From Geodermatophilaceae bacterium NBWT11 (GTDB lineage: Bacteria > Actinomycetota > Actinomycetes > Mycobacteriales > Geodermatophilaceae): a stretch of DNA of 64,000 nucleotides. Below are positions 56,494 to 64,000 of this stretch, piece after piece. The position numbers and the translations under genes are program-made. The stretch lies in contig CP043652.1 in the NCBI GenBank assembly GCA_014218215.1, positions 744,001-808,000 of the forward strand. Direction: 5' to 3'. The notes beneath the pieces are model-generated. The model ran no database searches. It saw only the letters and a program-made list of their open reading frames with translations, and had not been told where the DNA came from. Position 1 is the first letter of the stretch; each line of letters starts with the position of its first letter.

Positions 56494-56513
56494 ACGTTAC
56501 CCGCGGGTAACGT
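56494..56513. promoter_or_regulatory. Perfect 20-base palindrome upstream of etfBA
   Basis: ACGTTACCCGCGGGTAACGT, exactly self-complementary. It starts 67 bases before the etfB start and lies 31 bases after the end of the PLP-enzyme gene. Length and symmetry are typical of TetR-family operators that control fatty-acid oxidation genes. No TetR gene is in the window. Confidence 0.65.
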
Positions 56514-56544
56514 GCGGCCGGACGGGGCTCGTCGGTGACCCCGC

Positions 56545-57648
56545 TCACGACCACTCCCCCGTGGCGGCGAAGTGCTCCAGCGTCGCGGTGTGCGGCGCGA
56601 GGTCCAGGCCCTGCCCGGCGATCCAGTCGTCGGAGTAGTAGGTGTGGGCGTACCGCTCGCCCCCGTCGCAGAGCAGCGTCACGATGCTGCCGGTGCGCCC
56701 GGCCGCGACCAGTTCGGCCACCAGCTGGAAGGCCCCCCACAGGTTGGTGCCGGTGGAGCCGCCGGCCCGCCGGCCGGTCACCTGCTCCAGGTGCCGCATC
56801 GCGGCCAGCGATGCGGCGTCGGGCACGCAGAACATCCGGTCGACGATCGTCGGCACGAACGAGGGCTCCACCCGCGGTCGCCCGATGCCCTCGATCCGGG
56901 AGGGCCGCCCGGTCGCGGTCGGGTCGGCGTCCCGCCAGCCGGGGAAGAACGCCGAGCCCTCGGGGTCGACGACGGCCAGCCGGGTGGGCAGTCGGCGGTA
57001 GCGCACGTACCGGCCGATGGTCGCGCTGGTGCCCCCGGTGCCCGCACCGACGACCACCCAGTCGGGCACCGGGTGCTCCTCGGCCGACAACTGCTCGAAG
57101 ACCGACTCGGCGATGTTGTTGTTGCCCCGCCAGTCGGTCGCCCGCTCGGCGTGGGTGAACTGGTCCAGGTAGTGCCCGCCGGTCTCGCCGGCGATCCTGC
57201 GGGCCTCGTCGTAGACGGTGCCGGCGTCGGTGACCAGGTGGCAGCGGCCACCCTGGCCCTCGATCAGCGCGATCTTCTCCCTGCTGGTGGAGGCGGGCAT
57301 GACCGCGACGAAGGGCAGCCCGAGCATCCGGGCGAAGTAGGCCTCGCTCACCGCCGTCGACCCGCTCGAGGCCTCCACCACCGTGCTCCCCCGGCAGATC
57401 CAGCCCGAGCAGAGCGCGTGCAGGAACAGCGAGCGGGCCAGCCGGTGCTTGAGGCTGCCCGTCGGGTGGGTCGACTCGTCCTTGAGGTAGAGGTGCACGC
57501 CCCACTCCGGCGGCAACGGGTACACCAGCAGGTGGGTGTCCGCGCTGCGCCGGGCGTCGGCCTCCACCAGCGCGACCGCCCGCTCCAGCCAGGCCCGTCC
57601 GTCGTCGTCGCAGCGGTCGAGGTGGGCGGGGCGATCGGGGGCACTCAC
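56545..57648 (-). CDS. PLP-dependent cysteine synthase-family enzyme, Cds1-like
   Basis: 367 residues of the OASS/CBS fold type II. PLP lysine in [11 protein letters not shown], then [16 protein letters not shown], and the phosphate loop [16 protein letters not shown]. The size and the C-terminal [18 protein letters not shown] resemble mycobacterial Cds1, an L-cysteine desulfhydrase making H2S, pyruvate and ammonia; cysteine synthesis is the alternative. GTG start at 57648, 10 bases behind an ABC ATPase stop, so it is the last gene of the importer operon. Substrate assignment is by family resemblance. Confidence 0.85.
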   Translation of the reverse strand: MSAPDRPAHLDRCDDDGRAWLERAVALVEADARRSADTHLLVYPLPPEWGVHLYLKDESTHPTGSLKHRLARSLFLHALCSGWICRGSTVVEASSGSTAVSEAYFARMLGLPFVAVMPASTSREKIALIEGQGGRCHLVTDAGTVYDEARRIAGETGGHYLDQFTHAERATDWRGNNNIAESVFEQLSAEEHPVPDWVVVGAGTGGTSATIGRYVRYRRLPTRLAVVDPEGSAFFPGWRDADPTATGRPSRIEGIGRPRVEPSFVPTIVDRMFCVPDAASLAAMRHLEQVTGRRAGGSTGTNLWGAFQLVAELVAAGRTGSIVTLLCDGGERYAHTYYSDDWIAGQGLDLAPHTATLEHFAATGEWS

Positions 57649-57658
57649 CCGTGCATCC

Positions 57659-58743
<1,085 letters not shown>

Positions 58744-58744
<1 letters not shown>

Positions 58745-59604
58745 CAGGAGTCCTTCCCCGCACGGCGGCGGTCCAGCGCGGAGATGAGCAGGAGCAGGCC
58801 CCAGGTGACGACCAGGGAGAGCACCGAGACCGACACCGACAGCTGCGGCTGGGACCCGGCGATCTCCACGATCCAGGTGGGGAAGGTCTGGAAGCCCAGG
58901 ATCACCGCGATCGTGTACTCCCCCAGCACCAGGGCCAGGGTGAGGAACGCGGCGTTGAGCACCGAGGTGCGCAGCACCGGCAGGACGACGCCCACCAGCA
59001 CCCGCGGCCAGGAGGCCCCCAGGCTGCGGGCGGCCTCGGTGAGGGTCTTGAGGTCCACCGAGCGGATGCCGGCGTCCAGCGCGCGGTAGACGAACGGCAG
59101 CGCCAGCACCACGTAGACCAGGACCAGGATCCAGGGCAGCGAGGGCTCCTGGAGGGCGAAGAACGCATCGGCCAGCGGGGTGCCGTAGAAGTAGTCCGGC
59201 GCCCAGGCGAGCACGCTGCGCACCCCGACGACCAGCGCGATCGGCGGCAGCACCAGCGGGAGCAGCGTGAGGATCTCCACCGTCGACCGCAGCCGGGGCA
59301 ACCGCAGGTCGATGAGCACCATCGTCGGCAGCATCAGCAGCAGCGAGATGACCACGGTGAGGACGGCGAGGGTCAGCGAGCGGCCGAAGGCCTCGGCGAA
59401 GCCCGGGGCGCTGGGGATGCCGGTGTAGAACTCGGCGGTCAGCTCGCCGTTGCTGCGCGAGGAGTACCAGACCGAGGCCGCGATCGGGATGAGGAAGTAC
59501 AGCCCGAGCACCGCGAGGACGACGACCCGCCAGGCCCCGTTGCCGCGGCGGCGCACGCGCGGCGCGGCCTCCGGGGCGACCGTGGTCGGGATGGTCGCGG
59601 TCAC
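58744..59604 (-). CDS. ABC importer permease (PotC-like)
   Basis: 286 residues, six hydrophobic helices. The EAA coupling motif is EAARSLGASWPRVLVGVVLP. GTG at 59604 overlaps the previous permease stop (GTGA). A short basic N-terminus precedes helix 1. Works with the other permease to form the translocation pore. Confidence 0.92.
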
Positions 59605-60494
59605 TGCAGCCACCGCTGGGTGCGCCGCTGGACCCAGGTGTAGAAGACCATCACGATGCCGACCAGCACGACCATGCCCAGCGCGAGGGCCTTGCCCAGG
59701 TTCTCCGAGCCGACCAGCACGTTGGAGCTCAGCGCGTCGGCGATCTGCAGCGGCACCAGCGGCACGCTGGAGCCGACCAGGGCGCGGGCGGTGGCGTAGG
59801 CGGCGAACGCCGAGGCGAACAGCAGCATCGTGGCGCCGATGACCGGAGGGGCGAGCACCGGGCCGCCCACGTGGCGCCAGTACTGCCAGCTGCTGGCACC
59901 CAGGTTGTCCGAGGCCTCCCGCCACTGGGGGCGCAGGCCCTCCAGCGCCGGCACGATCGTCAGCACCATCAGCGGGACCAGGAAGTAGAGGTAGACCAGG
60001 CCCAGCCCGGTCATCGAGTACAGCGAGAAGCCGCCCAGCCCGACGCCGAGGTCGCCCAGCAGCGCGGTGACCACCCCGCTGGTGCCGATGGTGGCGATGA
60101 ACGCGAACGCCAGCGGGATGCCGCCGAAGTTGGCCAGCACGCCCGAGGCGGTGAGCACCAGCCGGCGCAGCAGCCGGCCCCGCTTCGCCTGGAGCACGGC
60201 CACGGCCAGCGCCAGCCCGAGGACGGCGGCCAGCAGCGCCGTGGTGGCCGACAGCTGCAGGCTGCCCAGGTAGGCACGCCGGTAGGCGCCGTCGGTGACG
60301 GCGACGATGGAGTCGGTGGACCAGGACTCCTGGTAGGTCACCGGGTCGGTGGCGCGGAACGCCTCGACCGCGAGCACCCCGATCGGCAGCAGCAGGAAGA
60401 CCGCCAGGTAGCCGAAGAACGGCACCGTCCCGAGGGCGGCGAGCAGACCTGCTCGCCGCCCCCGGGACCGCCGCGGGGTGGTGCTGGTGCTCAG
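59601..60494 (-). CDS. ABC importer permease (PotB-like), apparent CTG start
   Basis: 297 residues, six helices with EASDNLGASSWQYWRHVGGPVL as the coupling motif. The start appears to be CTG at 60494: it overlaps the binding-protein stop as CTGA and has AGGAG eight bases upstream, and it supplies the positive-inside stretch RRSRGRRAG before helix 1. A GTG at 60515 lies further upstream without a ribosome binding site, and a GTG at 60425 would remove the basic N-terminus. Confidence 0.88.
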   Translation of the reverse strand: MSTSTTPRRSRGRRAGLLAALGTVPFFGYLAVFLLLPIGVLAVEAFRATDPVTYQESWSTDSIVAVTDGAYRRAYLGSLQLSATTALLAAVLGLALAVAVLQAKRGRLLRRLVLTASGVLANFGGIPLAFAFIATIGTSGVVTALLGDLGVGLGGFSLYSMTGLGLVYLYFLVPLMVLTIVPALEGLRPQWREASDNLGASSWQYWRHVGGPVLAPPVIGATMLLFASAFAAYATARALVGSSVPLVPLQIADALSSNVLVGSENLGKALALGMVVLVGIVMVFYTWVQRRTQRWLQ

Positions 60495-61633
60495 CCCGAG
60501 ATCTCCTGGTTCCACCGGCCGGCCACGACCTGCTGGGCCGCGGTCTGCTGCGCCTCGGTCGGGAACTCGGCGGTCCCCTCCACGGCGGGCAGCGCGGCCA
60601 GTGCGTCGGCGTCTGCGGTGCCGTCCTCCTGCATCGAGGGGAGCCGGACCGGGCGGGCGCCGCCCTCGAGCCAGGTGTTCTGCCCGGCGTCGGAGTACAG
60701 GTACTCCTGCCACAGCCGCGCGGCGGCCGGGTGCGGGGCGAAGGCGCTGATCGCCTGGCTGTAGTAGCCACCGAAGAGGCCGTCGGTGGGCACGTTGACC
60801 TGCCACTCGACGCCCTGCTCGGACAGCGTGTCGGTGAGCCCGGAGTTCAGGTAGTCCCAGTCGATGGCCAGCGGGGTCTCCCCGGACTGGATGGTGGCCG
60901 GGGTGATCTCGACCGGGTTGAAGTTCCCGGCGTCCTTGACGTCGACGAAGAAGTCGATCCCGGGGCCGATGTCGTCCAGGCTGCCGCCGTTGGCCAGCGA
61001 CGCCGCCCACACGCCACCGAAGGCGGCCGCGGCCTGCGTCGGGTTGCCGTTGAGGGCGACCTGACCGGCGTACTGCGGGTCGAGGAGGTCCTCCATCGTG
61101 GTCGGGCAGACCTCGATCACGGTGGCGTTGCAGCCGATGGAGATGTAGCCGCCGTAGTCGTTGTACCAGAGCCCGTCAGGGTCCTTCTGGTCCTCGGGGA
61201 TCTCGTCCCAGGTGGCCACCTGGTAGGGCGCGAGCAGGTCCTGGGCCGCTGCCTGCTGGGCGAACGCCGTCCCCAGGTCGAGCACGTCGGGGGCCCGCTC
61301 CTGGCCGCGCTGGCTGGTCACGGCGTTGAGCTCGTCCTGGCTGGAGCCGTCGGGCGTCGCCGAGTTGATCTCGATGCCGTACAGCTCGCTGAACTCGTCG
61401 AGCATGGTGCCGTAGTTGGCCCAGTCGCGGGGCAGCGCGATGACGTTGAGCGTGCCCTCGGCCTGCGCAGCCGCGACGAGGGCGTCCATGTCGCCGAAGT
61501 CGTCGAGGGAGGTGGCCGAGGCGGCGTCGCTGTCCGAGCCGCCGCCGGACCCGCTGTCGCTGGATCCGCAGGCGGTGAGGGCGAGTCCCGCCGCGACCAT
61601 CGCGGTCGTGGCTCGCAGGGTGGTCCTGTTCAC
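60491..61633 (-). CDS. ABC importer substrate-binding lipoprotein
   Basis: 380 residues. A lipobox LALTACGSS puts the lipidated Cys at about 22; a Gly/Ser-rich linker follows. The SBP_bac_6/PotD-like fold begins with GTLNVIALPRDWANYGTMLDEF. The ligand is unknown (polyamine, phosphonate, iron and others share the fold). GTG start with GGAGGAGCC eight bases upstream. It heads the binding protein-permease-permease-ATPase-Cds1-like operon. Upstream, the minus strand has TACTTT as a possible -10. Confidence 0.9.
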   Translation of the reverse strand: MNRTTLRATTAMVAAGLALTACGSSDSGSGGGSDSDAASATSLDDFGDMDALVAAAQAEGTLNVIALPRDWANYGTMLDEFSELYGIEINSATPDGSSQDELNAVTSQRGQERAPDVLDLGTAFAQQAAAQDLLAPYQVATWDEIPEDQKDPDGLWYNDYGGYISIGCNATVIEVCPTTMEDLLDPQYAGQVALNGNPTQAAAAFGGVWAASLANGGSLDDIGPGIDFFVDVKDAGNFNPVEITPATIQSGETPLAIDWDYLNSGLTDTLSEQGVEWQVNVPTDGLFGGYYSQAISAFAPHPAAARLWQEYLYSDAGQNTWLEGGARPVRLPSMQEDGTADADALAALPAVEGTAEFPTEAQQTAAQQVVAGRWNQEISG

Positions 61634-61761
61634 GTTCGGCTCCTCCGTGGTCCGCCCGGCCGTCGCGACCCCGTGGTTGGAGACGCGGCGCACAGACGTG
61701 ACCTGCGGAAAGTAGCCCGCTGCGGGCCGCATGGACAGCAACGGGGACGTGACGAACCGAT

Positions 61762-61793
61762 GACGGCCCGGGTGGTCTCGCTCCCGGGCCGTC
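61762..61793 (-). terminator. Terminator after the enoyl-CoA hydratase
   Basis: An 11-base-pair stem GACGGCCCGGG/CCCGGGCCGTC with a 10-base loop, 13 bases after the stop. Confidence 0.72.
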
Positions 61794-61806
61794 CACCGGC
61801 GCGTGC

Positions 61807-62592
61807 TCAGCGACCGGTGAAGGTCGCCTTCCCGGGGCCGTTCTCCAGGAACGAGGCCATCCCGGTCTTCTGGTCCTCGGTGTCGAAGAGCCCGGCGAAG
61901 AGCTCGGACTCCAGCTCCAGACCGGCGTCCAGGGTGCCGTCCAGACCCAGGTCGATGGCCCGCTTGGCGGCCGCCAGGGCCAGCGGCGGACCGGCGGCGA
62001 ACTTGCGCGCCATCGCCACGGCGGTCGCGTAGACCTCGTCGTCGGCCACCACCGCGTCGGCCATGCCGAGCTCGAGGGCCTCCTCGGCGCCCACGTGCCG
62101 GCCGGTGAAGACGATGTCCTTGGCCTTCGCCGGGCCGATCAGCCGGGCCAGTCGCTGGGTGCCGCCGGCGCCGGGGATGACCCCGAGCAGGATCTCGGGC
62201 TGGCCGAGCTTGGCCGAGCTGCCCATCACCCGGAAGTCCGCGCACAGCGCCAGCTCGTAGCCACCGCCGAGGGCGTAGCCGGTGATCGCGGCGACGACGG
62301 GCTTCGGGATCCGGGTGACCTCGCGGAAGGAGTGCGTGAGCTCCCGGCCCCAGGCGACCATCGAGGACCCGGTCAGCTGGGCCATCGCCTTGATGTCGGC
62401 ACCGGCGGCGAAGACCCGCTCCCCGCCGTAGAGCACCACGGCCCGGACGTCGGCGCGGCTGGCGCACTCCTGCGCGGCGGCCCGGACCTCCCAGTGCAGC
62501 TGCTCGTCGATCGCGTTCATCTTGCCGCGGTCGAGGCGGATCGTGCCCACCCCGTCCTCGACCTGCAGGGTCACGAACTCCGGCTCGGCCAT
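61807..62592 (-). CDS. echA: Enoyl-CoA hydratase/isomerase
   Basis: 261-residue crotonase. Oxyanion-hole block GYALGGGYELALCADFR and catalytic region LGQPEILLGVIPGAGGTQRLARL contain the two conserved glutamates. Matches the EchA17-type gene beside an ABC ATPase in mycobacteria. ATG with GAGGAG nearby, 42 bases behind that ATPase on the same strand. Expected reaction is hydration of trans-2-enoyl-CoA; the actual acyl chain is unknown. Confidence 0.93.
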   Translation of the reverse strand: MAEPEFVTLQVEDGVGTIRLDRGKMNAIDEQLHWEVRAAAQECASRADVRAVVLYGGERVFAAGADIKAMAQLTGSSMVAWGRELTHSFREVTRIPKPVVAAITGYALGGGYELALCADFRVMGSSAKLGQPEILLGVIPGAGGTQRLARLIGPAKAKDIVFTGRHVGAEEALELGMADAVVADDEVYATAVAMARKFAAGPPLALAAAKRAIDLGLDGTLDAGLELESELFAGLFDTEDQKTGMASFLENGPGKATFTGR

Positions 62593-62634
62593 GTGCGGTG
62601 CTCCTCGTGGTGGGACGACGTCGTCGGCTCGACC

Positions 62635-63435
62635 CTAGGCCGGTGGACTCGCACGACGTGCGGTGAAGCGGCCGCGGACCCGGCCCAGGGCCAGGGGCAG
62701 GCCGAAGGTGTCGCTGAGCAGCTCGGGGGTGACGACGTCGTCCACCGGGCCGGCGGCGACCACCTGGCCCCCGCGCAGCAGCAGCGCGTGGGTGTAGCCG
62801 GGCGGGATCTCCTCGACGTGGTGGGTGACCAGCACCTGCGCCGGCGCCTGGTCGTCGCGGGCCAGGTCGGTGAGCCGGGACACCAGGTCCTCGCGGCCGC
62901 CGAGGTCCAGCCCGGCGCCGGGCTCGTCGAGCAGCAGGAGCTCGGGGTCGGTCATCAGCGCCCGGGCGATCTGGGTGCGCTTGCGCTCGCCCTCGCTCAG
63001 GGTGCCGAACGGCCGGCCCGCGTAGGGCGCCACGCCCCACTGGTCCATGAGCATCGCCGCGCGGGTCAGGTCGTGGACGTCGTAGCGCTCGCGCCACCGG
63101 CCGACGACGGCGTACCCGGCGGAGACGACGACGTCCCCGACCCGTTCGGTGCCCGAGATCCGCTGGGCGAGGGCGGCGCTGGTGAGCCCGATGCGGGTGC
63201 GCAGCTCGAAGACGTCGACCGCGCCCAGGGTCTCCCCGAGAACGGTGACCTCACCGCGGGTGGGGTGCATCTGCGCCGAGGCCAGCTGCATGAGGGTGGT
63301 CTTGCCCGCGCCGTTGGGGCCCAGGAGCACCCAGCGCTCGTCGGAGTGCACCGTCCAGTCGACGGCGCGCAGCAGGTGGGACTCCCCCCGCACCACGTCG
63401 ACACCGCGGAACCGGACGACCTCGTCAGCTGGCAC
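62635..63435 (-). CDS. ABC transporter ATP-binding protein, Rv3041c-like
   Basis: 266 residues, no transmembrane part and no permease nearby. Walker A GPNGAGKTTL, signature LSEGERKRTQIARAL, Walker B LLLLDEPGAGLDLGG and the H-loop VTHHVEEIP. The signature's LSEG instead of LSGG is typical of this subgroup. GTG at 63435 (VPADEVVRFRG). Co-transcribed with the enoyl-CoA hydratase; partner transporter unknown. Confidence 0.9.
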   Translation of the reverse strand: MPADEVVRFRGVDVVRGESHLLRAVDWTVHSDERWVLLGPNGAGKTTLMQLASAQMHPTRGEVTVLGETLGAVDVFELRTRIGLTSAALAQRISGTERVGDVVVSAGYAVVGRWRERYDVHDLTRAAMLMDQWGVAPYAGRPFGTLSEGERKRTQIARALMTDPELLLLDEPGAGLDLGGREDLVSRLTDLARDDQAPAQVLVTHHVEEIPPGYTHALLLRGGQVVAAGPVDDVVTPELLSDTFGLPLALGRVRGRFTARRASPPA

Positions 63436-63496
63436 ACCCCCATCCAACCAACCCGCCTGCGGGGAGCGCGGGTCCGACTCGGGCACCATCTGCCGG

Positions 63497-64000
63497 GTGA
63501 TCCATCGCGCAGCCCCCGAGGTCTGGCCCGGCAGTCCCGCACCGCTGGGTGCCCACTGGGACGGCACCGGCACCAACGTGGCCCTCTGGTCGGCCGGCGC
63601 GCAGGCCGTGGACCTGTGCCTGTTCGACCCCGACGGCACCGAGCACCGCCAGCGGCTGCAGGAGACCACCCACCAGGTCTGGCACGGCCGGCTGCCCGGC
63701 GTGGGCCCGGGCCAGCGCTACGGCTACCGCGTGCACGGCGGCTACCACCCGGCCTCGGGCGCCCGCTACAACCCGGCGAAGCTGCTGCTGGACCCCTACG
63801 CCCGGGCCGTCGACGGCGACCTGACCCTCGACCCGGCGCTGTTCGGCTACGCCGACGGGCACCCCGACGCCGCCGCGGCCGACCGGCTGGACTCCGCGCC
63901 CTTCGTCCCCCGCGGGGTCGTCGTGCACGACTCGTTCCCGTGGGACGGCGACGTCCGCCCGGGCACCGCCTGGTCGGACACAGTCGTCTACGAGGTGCAC
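63497..64000 (+). CDS. glgX: Glycogen debranching enzyme, N-terminal part
   Basis: The first 168 codons; the gene runs off the window. A CBM48-type domain opens with PGSPAPLGAHWDGTGTNVAL, then YGYRVHGGYHPASG, NPAKLLLDPYARAV and DTVVYEVH, the entry to the GH13 barrel. This is the GlgX/TreX start. The enzyme trims limit dextrins during glycogen breakdown. GTG at 63497, divergent from the ABC ATPase by 61 bases. The catalytic domain lies beyond the window. Confidence 0.9.
   Translation, partial: MIHRAAPEVWPGSPAPLGAHWDGTGTNVALWSAGAQAVDLCLFDPDGTEHRQRLQETTHQVWHGRLPGVGPGQRYGYRVHGGYHPASGARYNPAKLLLDPYARAVDGDLTLDPALFGYADGHPDAAAADRLDSAPFVPRGVVVHDSFPWDGDVRPGTAWSDTVVYEVH

Overview
The window is about 73% GC (by eye), uses many GTG starts and has dense 1-4 base start/stop overlaps. 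It encodes a high-GC actinobacterium. Gene order follows the Mycobacterium tuberculosis Rv2983-Rv3041 backbone (fbiD, ppk1, mutT1, leuD, leuC, IclR; tRNA-Glu, tRNA-Gln, gltX, FAH; leuB, serA; ilvC, ilvN, ilvB, cfp6-like, lppZ-like; gatB, gatA, gatC, ACT protein, ligA, MetE-like; mnmA, iscS; etfA, etfB; echA, ABC ATPase). Loci such as galTK, ilvD, a subtilase, tandem c-di-GMP proteins, ligB and a PotABCD-type importer are interspersed. That order plus YGQ/proline-rich membrane proteins would fit Geodermatophilaceae or relatives, but the family is a guess; the locus comparison comes from memory, not from a search.

Layout. 1-10.2 kb: 3' end of fbiD (coenzyme F420), ppk1, mutT1, a CopC-like protein, leuCD facing an NdgR/LtbR-type IclR regulator, an apparently intact IS30-family element (6747-8001) abutting the 3' end of galK, then galTK. 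10.2-16.4 kb: an SDR, tRNA-Glu and tRNA-Gln, a CPBP membrane protease with a probable frameshift, gltX, a FAH hydrolase, a VOC protein and leuB. 16.4-24.7 kb: a large secreted subtilase, serA and four small membrane proteins. 24.7-36 kb: the ilvBNC operon (minus strand) with a leader-peptide attenuator, two tandem GGDEF-EAL membrane proteins, ilvD and a PH-domain protein. 36-46.6 kb: a D-2-hydroxyacid dehydrogenase, an LppZ-like lipoprotein, the gatCAB operon with an extra 66-residue membrane protein and a GNAT, an ACT protein, ligA and a MetE-like protein. 46.6-56.5 kb: a cell-wall nucleotidase, the ligB-MFS-iscS-mnmA operon, a VOC protein and etfBA. 56.5-64 kb: a Cds1-like PLP enzyme behind an ABC importer, an enoyl-CoA hydratase with an ABC ATPase, and the 5' end of glgX.

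The genes form a few functional groups. Branched-chain amino acid synthesis is nearly complete (leuB, leuCD, ilvBNC, ilvD), with serA for serine. Glutaminyl-tRNA is probably made indirectly: both tRNAs, GltX and GatCAB are present. IscS and MnmA together 2-thiolate tRNA wobble uridine. EtfAB and the enoyl-CoA hydratase serve acyl-CoA oxidation.

Most of the window is conserved core. The less routine elements are a leaderless-looking ilvB leader peptide with five consecutive Leu/Val/Ile codons before a U6 terminator, the c-di-GMP pair with one degenerate GGDEF site, a perfect 20-base palindrome upstream of etfB, and the PLP enzyme apparently co-transcribed with the importer. No CRISPR array, prophage or obvious defence system was seen.
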